NCBI GenBank assembly: GCA_028023455.1
Contig: JAQFVV010006701.1
Span: 372,001 to 436,000 of the forward strand
Direction: 5' to 3'
Length of the DNA: 64,000 nucleotides
From: Epiperipatus broadwayi
Taxonomy: Eukaryota; Onychophora; Udeonychophora; Euonychophora; Peripatidae
The notes beneath the pieces are model-generated. The model searched no databases, had not been told where the DNA came from, and saw only the letters and a program-made list of their open reading frames with translations. This document shows, in pieces, positions 1-9,387 of this stretch (position 1 is the first letter of the stretch; each line of letters begins with the position of its first letter). A program made the position numbers and the translations under genes.

Positions 1-130
1 TCACATGTGTGTAGTCATGTGTATCTATTTTATGAGATAGAATAAATAGATGAAGGCAGCTTGAAAGTTTGTGTTCAAATTTCCTATATTACATTTAAAC
101 TCCATGTATATGAATTAAGCTTGTATTTTA
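1..130 (+). repeat. PLE terminal-repeat fragment at window edge
   Basis: The opening bases (tcatgtgtatc and following) match the segment at about 5580-5620, just outside an F3 hammerhead, and the 'actccatgtatatgaa' stretch matches 28705-28722. This is therefore probably the outer part of a Penelope-like terminal repeat whose remainder lies left of the window. No coding sequence is visible. Confidence 0.4.
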
Positions 131-881
131 ATTATGTATATATACATGGTTCTTTACATCTAATTTAATACCATTAAAACTGTTAGTAATATATTTGGAT
201 GAGGTAAAACTCAATTGGACAGCTTGTACACTGGAATTTTTATTTGCCTTTTTTACTGCAAAAGTTTTCATGGATATAGGGATAAAGCCAAAAAGTGAAT
301 TGCTTTTTTATATAAGAATTTATCATGCAATTATTTTTTAATTCGGTATGAAATTACTTTTATTATATAACTCTTTAGAAATCTTAAAATTATTATTTTA
401 AAAATATATTTTAGTTATTGCAAGAAATATTAAAAGAAAGATGTTTTCCCCTAGGGTTGTATTTTTAATTTCGTAATAAAGCATATAATTTTAAAGAAAA
501 GGAAAAGTTATAAACATATTTGATTTGCTTATATATGGTAATGCGTTGTTTTTTATATCTCCTAAGGAAAGCATATTACAAATGCATTTTGTGCTTTTAT
601 AGTCTATCCATTAATGCTAATCTGAAAAACACTGATTAATCTATGACTTTTATATTCTAATAAGTAATAGAAAATACTTATTGTGATGTAGAGGAAAGAG
701 CCTCTAGATATCACTTATTTAGAGGGTATTAGTCTCATATTATTTTGGATTAATCAGTCGAGAGATAATGTATAGATTGTGAAACTCATATAAATATGTT
801 TATAATATAGTTATTTCATGCTGATGGTTTAGATGCTGACTTTAATTTTTATTTTTGCTCACTATATATATATATATATAT
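131..881. other. AT-rich gene-free stretch ending in a (TA)n tract
   Basis: No coding, RNA or repeat family recognised. It ends in a (TA)n tract (about 863-881) that forms the left flank of the LTR-like element starting at 882. Confidence 0.5.
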
Positions 882-907
882 TGTAACGAGCACAGACGTT
901 CGTTACA
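882..907 (+). repeat. Terminal hairpin of LTR1
   Basis: TGTAACGA at 882-889 and TCGTTACA at 900-907 are perfect inverted repeats around a 10-nt loop. The 3' terminus of the element (3092-3099) repeats TCGTTACA, so the end motif occurs three times. Copies 2 and 3 keep the hairpin as GTAACGA...TCGTTAC. Confidence 0.7.
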
Positions 908-1353
908 TTGTTTTTTTATTTATTTATTAGACATGAAAGTAAATTAAAAAGTTCGCATTTAAAAATTTTCTTTAAGAATTAAAAATTGAAATTAAATATC
1001 ATCTTAAACTCGTATATATTAAATCACACAGATAAAAAAAAAATTATTAAAATAAAACTGTATTAAAAATAGAAAAGGTATTTTAAAAACAAAAACTTAA
1101 AAAGATTTGGAGATAAAATTATATCTTTAAATATATCTTTGATTTGGAAAACAGGTTAATTAATCAGAAATGGAAATGATAAATTTAATTAGTCAAATGT
1201 AAACCAGCCTTGGGCATTTAAATGTAAAAACAGCGGTCAGATAGGAAAACAATAGAAACAAATAGCCAATGAAAGAAATCCATCGGGAAATCGGACCTCA
1301 GCGAAAGGAACATCACATCGATGACATAATGCCAAGTCAATCCTTCGAATACA

Positions 1354-1360
1354 TATAAAA
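1354..1360 (+). promoter_or_regulatory. TATA box of LTR1
   Basis: TATAAAA occurs at the homologous place in all four copies (1354, 10089, 20544 and, inverted, 44934). Each is followed by an A-rich 'ggaaaa'-type leader. Conservation supports it as the core promoter that fixes LTR orientation. Confidence 0.55.
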
Positions 1361-1878
1361 GGAAAATTTGGAAATTATTAATGAGAGTGATTGATTATTG
1401 ATTATTACGATGTGACTATATGTAGTAGTACGGAGTTGGAGGTGATGGAATTGACAGACGCACTGTCAATTCTGTCAGCTGTTAAAGAAAGGAGAAATGA
1501 ACTATCGTTTTCTACATTGAGGACTAGTTAAAGCAAAAATCTCCGGATGGATAAATAAATCGGCCTTCAGAATATTAACCTCTTTAGGACAGCATGGGAA
1601 TTTACGTTCATGGCAAGCAACGGATAAAGTTGGACGTTTTAAAAATCGTAAGAACTTTATATTCACTTGAGACAATAAGAACTCTAAATTTTAAAACTTT
1701 TTAGTAAATAATGCAATAGAATCCTATCTGACCAAACTAAATTCTTCATTAATAATGTTATTTGATGTATTTGTTATTTATTTATTTAAAATCATTTCCA
1801 TTTATTTAACTTTGTTCTTTAAGTTTATTTATGATTTCTGTTTTCCGATGAATTAAAATATATCAATGTTAAACTTAA

Positions 1879-2324
1879 GTCGGGCGTGAATGGCTGTATA
1901 GATTTGTAAAGTTATATTAGGGGAGGGTAATCTTAGGTTATTTGTTTCGTGGTTAAATTGGGTCAATGGATTGGATATATTGGTGTGATTAGTAGATGTA
2001 ATATTGATTCGCTACGGGCAGAATCGCTTCATACACCGCACACTTCCGTTTGCCTATGGAAGGAATTATAAGTCGGATACCACAGTTCCTTTCTATGGAG
2101 TTTTTTTGTTTTATTGCTCTTCTTTGCAGATAGATGTAATATTCCTATCTCATAAGAGGCAATTTCTTCTCTTAACCTTTTGTGCTGCCGTATTTTATTA
2201 CATTGAATACATCGATATATCAGATGAATTGATGCCAGTTTGACTACGAATTTTAGCCTAAGGTTAAATAGGGATAGAATGTTTATTTTCAAAAGCAAAT
2301 TTATGTGGTCTATTCATACTCGAC
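1879..2324. mobile_element. MITE nested in LTR1
   Basis: About 446 bp bounded by inverted repeats: GTCGGGCGTGAATGGCT at the left, and the reverse complement of a 'ctattcatactcgac' end at the right. Homologous to 10827-11317 and 21325-21810. Copy 4 of the LTR (43706-45413) lacks it, giving an empty-site comparison. No transposase is encoded. Exact ends are uncertain by about 20 bp because AT-rich flanks (left 'ttaa', right 'ctaaataaa') are also shared. The insertion point in LTR1 differs from that in LTR2/LTR3. Confidence 0.7.
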
Positions 2325-3116
2325 CCTAAATAAAAATGCATTAAATTTAAGTTGTTTATAGACGCTTGCATGGATTATTTATTGGTTAACTATGTTTTGC
2401 GTTTCCATATTTGATCAAAATATATAGACATTCGATAAATAATGATACCTTACGGTGAGTATCTAAAATGTATTTATTCGGATGTCTTTTAAGTTATTGG
2501 TGACAATGCAAGTATCTTATGGTGAATACTATTGGGTTACGTATAAATTTCCCTCCGCAATTGTCAGTAATCAATAATTTTGTATTTTGATCGTTTATGT
2601 TTACTTTGAAATGTTTTTGACCGTGAAATCTATGTAACCGATCTATATTCAACATTATCAACAAGCTTTCATAAATTTATCTGTGCGAACTTAATTAAAA
2701 TGTAAAATTAGAATATAATAGTAATTAAATGTAAATTAAAGTCAAAAATCAAAGTTAAAATAATGTTAAATGTTAAAATGTAAAACTAATAGTAAAATAA
2801 TTTTAAATCTTATATATATGTGCATAAATAAATGTTTGTATGCTAATTACTGGCAGTGGCTTATTTTATTTATTTTTTAATGTTGAAATCTAATTAGATA
2901 AGATATGATATTATTAAATCTCTGCTACTCCCTGAGCTAGTGACATGGGCTAACGACCGGAATCAAAATTTAAAAAAAAAAAAATATTTTTTTTTTTGAC
3001 TGACGTATCTGCCTACTTTATAAATTTTTCTAGGTTCAGATGCCTAGATGGCGCCCCATAGTGCAGATTATGTTAAGTCATTTTCTCCGGATCGTTACAA
3101 TATATATATATATATC

Positions 3117-4009
3117 ATTCTTATTAACTATCCCATTTCTTTATCTTGTATTTGTAAATAATTCTCTCTATATTTTTTTTTATTAAAACTATATATATAT
3201 ATTTAGTTTTAATAAAAAAAATTTGCAAATTATTAGTTTCAAAAGTTTTTTTTATAAATTAATTGCATTAAATGTGCTGGTCTTGAAAGCGGAAATTTAA
3301 TAATAAAAGTGTAATCTTATAGCAGTTCATACAAACATGGCAAATCTTTATAGCATGACAAATGAACCATGGGAAATAGGAAAAGCAATAGTCAAAATAT
3401 TTAAAAAATAGTGAAATGTTAATTGATCATTTTATAAAAAAATAATCGAAGCTCTTAAATTCTAGATATATAACACATCTACATATAGGTGAATGTAATG
3501 CAACGTGATAGTTGTGGTAATTGATCGAGATTATTGTGGATCTCAGTACATGTCAGAGTTGTCCCCAGTTAATAACTATTATTGAATAAATGGGCTAAAT
3601 ATGGGTCAAAGAATAAAAAATCTCTTAGGACACAGTATAAAAAATTTCAAGATGCCTCTAGATTTAAATCTTAAAGACTTGTGGGGGGGGTATATACTCT
3701 CAAATACACTATGAGGCTTTGAAGGTGATTTTTTCATTACTTTCTTTCATCTGTAGTTTATTTAAGACGGCATTTGCAATGTCAGCAAGTTATTTATTCA
3801 ATCAAATATTCAATCTAAAATAATCATTTAGAAGTTCAGTTATATCTAATTATCTTATAGTTATTATATATGTCAGTTACACATAAATTTATAACACTTA
3901 CATTTTTTTTAATATACAATATCTCTACATTATTTTTTATAACTAAAATTCTCAACACAGTTGTTATAATGTATATATTTTTATTACTTTCTTTATTTAA
4001 TTAGAAGGA
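3117..4009. other. AT-rich gene-free stretch
   Basis: No gene recognised. A small inverted repeat (ttattaaaact / agttttaataa) around a (TA)n core lies at about 3178-3213. Confidence 0.45.
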
Positions 4010-4200
4010 TTCAAACTCAAACTTTCAAATTCCCTTCATTCATTTGGTCCATCTTATATAATCAATACACATGACTACATCCATGTGAAAAGGATAAATG
4101 ATCTCCAATATACATATTTCATGCTGAACCAGCACTCATTTTGGTCCACATCATCATTTCTCTCTCATATATATATATTTGAGAGAACGGTATTGTTAAC
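4010..4200 (-). repeat. PLE terminal repeat (F3), inverted
   Basis: Shares the phrase set 'actcaaactttcaaat', 'acatgactacatccatgtg' and 'ccaatatacatatttcatgctgaaccagcactcat' (in parts) with 16120-16440, 28110-28420 and, reversed, 5510-5625. It lies directly upstream of a plus-strand PLE endonuclease relic, in inverted orientation to it. That is a typical PLE 5' structure. Confidence 0.6.
4100..4147 (-). ncRNA. Hammerhead ribozyme, F3, decayed
   Basis: On the minus strand: stem I GGACCAA, then AATGA where CUGAUGA is expected (C3-U4-G5 region deleted), stem II GTGCTGG...CAGCAT, intact GAAA, helix III ATAT-GT-ATAT, then TTGGAGATC, which closes stem I through CCAA/TTGG. Architecture is clear but the core deletion should abolish cleavage. 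Confidence 0.55.
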
Positions 4201-4296
4201 ATACTACATGTCACTGTGAAACTTAAAAGATGTAGTAGTAAATACAAACAACTTGCTAGTAATAACACACAAATAGACAATACAGGTTAGTAATTA

Positions 4297-4339
4297 CACA
4301 ACGTTTCGAGTAGTATTATTCTCCACTCTTCTTCAGGTG
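4297..4339 (-). ncRNA. Hammerhead ribozyme, PLE type, intact core
   Basis: Minus strand: stem I CAC, CUGAAGA, stem II GAGUGG...CUACUC with a 9-nt loop, GAAA, minimal helix III ACGU, then U17 and GUG closing stem I. All core residues (C3, G5, A6, G8, A9, G12, A13, A14) are present. Stem I and helix III are very short, so activity would probably need a dimer or a longer flanking helix. It lies between the F3 repeat and the PLE endonuclease relic and is antisense to the latter. Confidence 0.6.
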
Positions 4340-4405
4340 TTGCTGGCCTATATGCACAGTAAATAATTCAAAAAATAGATGTAGTATTTTAAATCAAAGT
4401 TGTGC

Positions 4406-4720
4406 AATATATAAATGGCTGTGTGTTTGTGGAAAGACATAGAATCTCGATGTACATAGGAGAAAAGATCAAAGTAGCATTTGCTGTTATATAAATGAAT
4501 ACAAAAATCAAGACAAGAGAATGTTAGAAATGATATTTTTTGATCATAATGTAACATGTAGTTCTAGTTTTGATTTTGATTTTAATAAAGTTAAGATTTT
4601 GTGTATTAAAAGAAATAATAAACACAAATTAAAGAAGCTATGTTAATAAAAAGTGAAAAGCATCCTTTGATAAATAGACAGGTTGCCAATATAAAAATTA
4701 ATGAATTGTGAGAAATTTTA
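4406..4720 (+). pseudogene. Penelope-like GIY-YIG endonuclease fragment
   Basis: Conceptual plus-strand translation, with at least one frameshift, gives IYKWLCVCG followed by MYIGE. These are the two halves of a GIY-YIG motif spaced as in PLE endonucleases. Downstream are FDHN, a FDFDFNKVKIL stretch and LINRQVANIKINEL. The same landmarks occur in the opposite-strand copy at 5085-5548. In PLEs this domain follows the reverse transcriptase and nicks the target. The RT part is missing and stops interrupt the frame, so this is a 5'-truncated dead copy. It is preceded by inverted terminal repeats with two antisense hammerheads and followed by a sense F6 hammerhead at 4791. Confidence 0.7.
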
Positions 4721-4790
4721 TGTATGACGTATTACTTTTTGTTTACATTTGTAATGGTTTTTTGTAATACAATTTTAATCTAGTTGATAA

Positions 4791-4820
4791 TAACTACATA
4801 GATAGTTGAAAGTACTTTTA
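4791..4820 (+). ncRNA. Hammerhead-like motif F6 (U3-A8 variant)
   Basis: TAG, TTGATAA, a stem II region with ACTA...TAGT, GAAA, GTAC, TT, then TTA. The order is that of a type I hammerhead with palindromic helix III (AGTACT). The core reads UUGAUAA instead of CUGAUGA, and the copies at 46130 and 46383 read the same. It lies 3' of, and in sense with, the PLE endonuclease relic. Confidence 0.45.
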
Positions 4821-5084
4821 TTAAATTGTGGTATATATTTGTTTTTAAAATATTTTTTACTGTATTAATTATAGTATTGTTTTGATTAATTAATTAATAT
4901 ATATATATATATAATATTATGATTCGATGTCTGTATTTTTAAAGCAATATACATAATTATATAACTGAATATTTGTAAATACAGTAACTAAATAATTAAA
5001 AAAATTTATTTACTTAGGAGCACTTTCGATAACCTTTGAAAAATGCTAACTTTCCCACAATTTTATGATCTTAACAATTGCTGC

Positions 5085-5548
5085 TCACCTGTTAATTAGG
5101 TCATGTTTATATTTGTATATTGGCATAGCTTCTTTTATTTTTCTTTTATTGTTATTTTTTTCAATTTGCAATATTTTTACACTGTTAAAATTGAAGTCAA
5201 AACCATAACTACACAATTTATTATGGTCGTAAAAAACAGATGCTGAAATATTATTATCTACTATGCAATTTTGTTTCGATTTCTGAACACGTTTTAATAA
5301 TAGTAAGTGTTCTTTAGTTCTTTTTTCCAATGTCATCTAGATTCACCTATATGTACACTGCCACATCTACATATCCATTTATAAATGACACAATTTTTAT
5401 TTATAAATGAGGCTTTATCTTTGGAGTTATTTATTAATTTGTTTAATGTAGGAGGTGTGTAAAATGCAATATCACATATATCTTTATAAATAGAAAGAAG
5501 AAGGATGAACTGAATACAGGCTGAATCTGATGAATGCTGGTTCAGCAC
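5085..5548 (-). pseudogene. Penelope-like GIY-YIG endonuclease fragment
   Basis: Two overlapping minus-strand frames. The upstream one (5333-5548) ends with VIYKWICRCG and HIGES, the GIY-YIG signature with one Y lost. The downstream one (5085-5336) continues with EKRTKEHL, FYDHNKLCSYGFDFNF, KILQIEKN, KRKIKEAMPIYK and HDLINR. These are the conserved PLE endonuclease order, including the arginine helix after YIG, the HN element and the glutamate of KIKEA. Only a one-base frame change separates the halves. The RT domain is absent. Together with 4406-4720 it forms a tail-to-tail pair, and its 5' side abuts a hammerhead on the opposite strand. Confidence 0.75.
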
Positions 5549-5625
5549 AAAATCCTTGTATTGGAGATCATTTATTGTTTTGACATGTATGTGGTCATGT
5601 GTATCAATTGTATATAGTGTACATT
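5510..5625 (+). repeat. PLE terminal repeat (F3)
   Basis: Inverted relative to the 4010-4200 copy and antisense to the endonuclease relic it adjoins. Shared phrases are 'gctggttcagcac', 'ggagatcattta' and 'gtggtcatgtgtatc'. Confidence 0.6.
5515..5569 (+). ncRNA. Hammerhead ribozyme, F3, decayed
   Basis: CTGATGA (intact) at 5526-5532, then stem II TGCT-GGTTC-AGCA, CAAA where GAAA is expected (G12 lost), a degraded helix III and TTGGAGATC. The 5' strand of stem I (normally GGACCAA) is replaced by other sequence, consistent with a truncation junction. Probably inactive. Confidence 0.5.
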
Positions 5626-6060
5626 TAACTTATATGAACATAGTAAAAAATAAATAGACGTAAAACTTTAAGGGAATAAAAATAATATGAAGGAAAATAA
5701 TTTATGAAGAAAAAATGCAAAAATTAAGAAGAGAACAACAAATATAAAAATAAAAATGGAATGAATGGTCAAAATGAAAATATATATAAAAATAAATTTT
5801 AAAATAAAGACAAATGTTGTACACAAATATAAAATAAGTTAAGTAAAGGAAAGTGATTATTATTTGATCTTAGTAGACTATTGCATGTTGGATCACTGAT
5901 GAGTGATCAAACATTGATACAAACATAATAACAAAAATCTCCAAAATCACAGTTTAAAGCAATATGATAATTCAATAATGAGTGGGGGGGGGGATATTAT
6001 CATCATATTAATTTAAAATGTTTATCAAAGTGTTTATATCTATAAATAGTCAAATAAAAA
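5626..6060. other. AT-rich gene-free stretch
   Basis: No gene seen; contains a G9 run near 5985. Confidence 0.4.
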
Positions 6061-6430
6061 ATAGTCATTGATCACATGACACCATTTTCTTAAACTTGTA
6101 AGATATAAGAAAAGAGCATTGCCAATTGCTCAACAAGCTTTGTGATAAATGCTTAGCCAGAGAAAGCATTTAAAATACCTCTGTCAGGAACTCCCCCCAA
6201 ACCTCTGACCATGGTTTTGTGCTTTGGCACTCCTCAGAGAGGTACCAGGGTAGGTTCAGACACTAGATCTAAAAATACCAACCCAAAACCAGCATTTATC
6301 TAAAAGTTATCTATTGAGTAAAATATCTGGAATTTTCAGATACCTACATGTCTTCAAAAGCAATTATCTAACTCAAATAGCTATATGGGGCTGAGAGATC
6401 TTCAGCCAACCCATATGATTCACATAATAA
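6061..6430 (-). repeat. HHR-bearing PLE terminal unit (F4)
   Basis: Minus-strand relative of the 54600-55200 unit. Shared landmarks are 'gatcacatgac', 'gctcaacaagctt', 'gcatttatctaaaagtta', 'tacatgtctt' and 'catatgggcc'-like stretches, in the same order. Its hammerhead is at 6201-6243. Confidence 0.6.
6201..6243 (-). ncRNA. Hammerhead ribozyme F4, G12 substituted
   Basis: Minus strand: stem I ACCTCT, CTGAGGA, stem II GTGC-CAAA-GCAC (four perfect pairs), AAAA where GAAA is expected, palindromic helix III ACCATGGT with C17 after it, then AGAGGT closing six perfect stem I pairs. It has the tidiest helices outside F1. The single G12-to-A change hits the proposed general base, so it is likely disabled. 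Confidence 0.65.
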
Positions 6431-7186
6431 TAAAAAAATGCCGTTTACAATTGGACTGAAATAGTCTTCATACTCAAAGCTTTGTAACTGAGAAGAGTTG
6501 AATTATAAGTTAGAAAAAAAGGTGTACAAACATGTCAAATAATACAGATGTAAACAGTGATATTTTAAAAAATTAAAAACTTAGAACTAAATACTTATCT
6601 GTTAAATTTTTTTAAATATTGCACAGTACAGATATGCCAATCTTACCTAAAGCAAAAGAAAAAAGAACAAAAAATTAGAATATACATATATTATTATGAT
6701 TAAAAACAATATTTAATTAGATAGTTTTATGATTACAATAATATATGGTATTTATACTTTAAAATGAACATCAAACAATTTGCCAACTTTTCTTTCCTAT
6801 TGTTCTTGGCTTATTAAAACATTCATCCCTATTAATTATCAGCATTATTTTCAATTACTATCACTTAATTTCAAAATGAAGGTATCTCTAAGTTTAATCT
6901 AGCTTCTCTTCTCCAAATCACACTAACAAATTTCCTTATTTCATTTATCCACCTCATATTTTTCTATTTCTAAGTCTTTAGTATTTATTATTTTATATTT
7001 AATGTTCACTCTTATTATTACACTGTAACAATTACATACTTTTTAAATCTTAATCAAGTAAAGAGAAATAATATTTTTTTCTGTTTATTTAGAATTCTTT
7101 TTTATCTGAATGGTGTGACTGATATGTTTCAACATATATTGATATCTTGATTTATTATAGTAAATTTTCCGGTCTTGCAGTATGCT

Positions 7187-7190
<4 letters not shown>
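6431..7190. other. AT-rich gene-free stretch
   Basis: No gene recognised on either strand. Confidence 0.4.
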
Positions 7191-7218
<28 letters not shown>

Positions 7219-7480
7219 TAGTAAAAATCAGTCACATGTCACATGACCTATATAGGTTGTATTATATATATATAAAGAGCCTGCTAATAGCTCTAAACAA
7301 GCTTATTTATTTTATATTTTATGATAAATGCTACAAGAGAAAATACCTGAAGCCTTTATCTATGATGGTCCTCATCCCCAGCAGATTTTAAGCTCATAAT
7401 TCAGAATTTCAAGCTTCTTGTCCCTATCAACTCCATCTTATACAACTGATATACATGAACAAATACATGTGAAAAAAGTA
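7191..7480 (-). repeat. PLE terminal-unit fragments before PLE-A
   Basis: The 'catgtcacatgacc', 'aaagagc...gctc', 'aaacaagctt' and 'catccccag' words match the 9245-9387 and 54985-55200 units (F4 family), although the hammerhead segment (7355-7395) is too degraded to fold. From about 7410 an F3-type segment ('acatgaac...acatgtgaaa') leads into the next feature. Confidence 0.5.
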
Positions 7481-7491
7481 AATGAGCACCA

Positions 7492-7545
<54 letters not shown>

Positions 7546-7567
7546 TGCTGAAGCAGAACCCATCAAA
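7481..7567 (-). ncRNA. F3 hammerhead relic with (TA)25 in helix III
   Basis: Minus strand: TTGATGGGTTCTGC, TTCAGCATGA, then an uninterrupted (TA)n of about 50 bp (7493-7543), then CTGGTGCTC. In other F3 copies the place of the (TA)n is the 10-nt helix III ATATGTATAT. The microsatellite therefore appears to have grown from the ribozyme's own helix. The core is degraded. Confidence 0.5.
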
Positions 7568-8998
7568 TAAAATAATCCCTCGTGAAAAATCTTGTGCTTG
7601 TCCAACATTTTATGGACTTCCAAAAATTCACAAACCAGATACCCCTCTTCATCCAATAGTAAGTGCAATAGGTTCTCCAACTCATATTTTAGCCAGATAC
7701 TTATCGAATTTCATTAAACCTACAATCCCATCTATTAAATCATATATTAAAAACTCTCTTCATTTTATTTCTGTTTTAAAAAATTTAAAAATTAATGCTA
7801 ATGACATTCTGGTCAGTTTTGATGTCGTGTCTTTGTTTACAAACATTCCAATTGATGAAGCTTTAAATATAATCTCACAACGTTGCAATTTACCAGACCA
7901 TATTATTGCTTTAATTAAACATTGTCTCTTAAATACATATTTTGTATACAATGGACAGCATTACAGACAAGTTTTTGGTACTCCTATGGGCTCACCTATC
8001 TCAGGAGTAATAGCTGATTTATTCATGGAATATATAGAAACTCGTGCTTTAGAATCATCATCTTTAAAACCTCTCATTTGGCTCAGATACATAGATGACA
8101 CTTTTGTCATATGGCAACATGGAAAAAATAAATTAGGTGATTTTTTCTTACATTTAAATAATATGCATCCTCATATTAAATTTACAATGGAGACAGAGTC
8201 TGATGGAAAACTCCCTTTTCTTGATGTTCTAGTCACCAGAACAGCAAATAGTTTATCGTTTTCTATTTACAGAAAGGATACACACACAGACAGATATTTG
8301 CTTTTCCATTCTCATCATCACCCAACTCAGATAGTTTCTGCAGCTAAAACTCTTTTAAATAGAGCAATTAACCTTTCAGATGAGACACATCTAAAAGAAG
8401 AAATAAATTATATCAATAATGTTTTATTAGCAAATAGTTATAATTACAAATTTATAAAAAAAAAGCCTTATTTCAAGCACAAAATAGACAAAATAGGAAA
8501 CAAAAAGATGATAAATCAGCTATTAGGATTTGTGTTCCATATGTAAAAGGAACTACCGACAGTATCGTACGTATATTAAAATGCTATAATATAGATACAG
8601 CATTTTCTGCTCATCAAAAGAACAGCAATATAATAACCAAGCCTAAGGATTCAAATCCCTCTTGAATCTCATGGCGTCTATCAAATCTCATGTAAAAATT
8701 GTAAAGCTTCTTACATAGGTATGAGTAATTGTTGCATCAGTGTTAGCAGAGATGAGCATGCTAATGCAGTTAAACAACACTGATCATCATCAGCACTCTC
8801 ACTCCATACTATAGATTCAGGTCATAAAATTGATTTTTCTAGTACCAGAATCATATCCAGATGTGATAATCTCTACCAGTGCAAAATTAGAGAAGCCATT
8901 GAGATACTTAAAAGGCCACATTGTATCAATAAGCGAGATGATACATGCAAACTTCCTCCTATTTGGAAAGATTTTTTTAAAAAACATTCCTAAATTTA
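7545..8998 (+). pseudogene. PLE-A: Penelope-like reverse transcriptase plus GIY-YIG endonuclease
   Basis: The largest coding relic. The open frame to 8546 encodes a PLE RT: YGLPKIHK, motif A SFDVVSLF (catalytic Asp codon at 7821), TPMGSPISG (motif B), YIDD (codons 8088-8099), then KLPFLDVLV and FSIYRKDTHTDRY. The apparent start (MSTSIYIY...) is only translated (TA)n, so the N-terminal part is truncated. After 8510 the reading continues in a second frame (RICVPYVKG...), then, past a stop at 8663, in the first frame again: GVYQISCKNC and SYIGMS (GIY-YIG), SRDEHANAVKQH, a stop, DSGHKID, KIREAIEI and WKDFF. Catalytic RT residues remain, but two frame changes and stops make it non-functional. It would have reverse-transcribed PLE and perhaps hammerhead-unit RNAs. 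Confidence 0.85.
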
Positions 8999-9222
8999 AC
9001 ATTTTTTGCTATTGGTGGGATTTTTAACATTTTATTCAAATCAGTGATTGTAGCGCCTCTACAACCATTTTTCTACCTTTTATAACTCTGTGGATGGCTT
9101 GTGTGACCAAGTCAAAATGTCAGTATATTAATATTAAAAGTTTTTAACATGGATGAACCCGCAAAATATGTATTTTATATATTTAACCCGTTCAAATCTT
9201 CGTTTTAACATATATATATATC
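8999..9222 (+). repeat. 3' tail of PLE-A
   Basis: The end of the segment ('aagtcaaaatgtc', 'gatgaacc', 'aacccgt') matches 15125-15215, which follows an F2 hammerhead, tying PLE-A to the F2 units. It ends in a (TA)n tract at 9211. Confidence 0.55.
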
Positions 9223-9240
9223 ATACATGAATATCATTTT

Positions 9241-9387
9241 TAAAAAAAAATTAAGTTAGACATCACATGACCTAATTTAAACAAACTTGTATTGCAAATG
9301 TTATATAAAGAGCTCAAAAATAAGCTCTTAACAAGCTTTGCAGAATATCCCTAACCCCAGACCAGTTTCTGCTACTGGCTTCCTCAG
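9241..9387 (-). mobile_element. F4 unit fragment with 13-bp target duplication
   Basis: A 147-bp insertion flanked by tgaatatcatttt at 9228-9240 and 9388-9400. Minus-strand content: hammerhead 3' part, then 'aagcttgttaagagctt' and 'ggtcatgtgatg', as in the 54985-55200 unit. The 5' end coincides with C3 of the ribozyme core. Confidence 0.6.
9355..9387 (-). ncRNA. Hammerhead ribozyme F4, 5'-truncated
   Basis: Minus strand starts with CTGAGGA, then a short stem II (GC-CAGTA-GC), GAAAC, TG, GTC and TGGGG. The core is intact, but the 5' strand of stem I is absent because the insertion begins at C3, so it cannot cleave in cis. Confidence 0.55.

Larger units (their letters stand above)
882..3099 (+). 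mobile_element. LTR1: solo LTR-like element, MITE-interrupted
   Basis: The first of four dispersed homologous copies (others at 9629, 20065 and, inverted, 43706). It begins TGTAACGA and ends TCGTTACA, the TG...CA form of LTR termini. A TATA box (TATAAAA, 1354-1360) follows a GC-richer block. A conserved GTAAG splice-donor-like site lies near 1648, and AATAAA (about 2827) precedes the conserved word 'ctggcagtggct'. The unit without its MITE is about 1.77 kb, which is long for an LTR. No gag or pol body lies beside it, so a solo LTR is the simplest reading; a non-autonomous TIR element is the alternative. It sits between two (TA)n tracts, so a target duplication cannot be read. Confidence 0.65.

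Noticed and set aside
2004-2298. Overlapping open frames on both strands
   Set aside because: They lie inside the MITE nested in LTR1 and are not conserved in the other two MITE copies.
882-3099. Cut-and-paste DNA transposon instead of LTR
   Set aside because: TG...CA ends, 4-bp duplication at LTR2, TATA box and AATAAA in order favour an LTR. Not fully excluded because no internal retrotransposon body is present.
7355-7395. Additional F4 hammerhead
   Set aside because: Only the 'catccccag' side and scattered stem words remain; no CUGANGA or GAAA can be placed.
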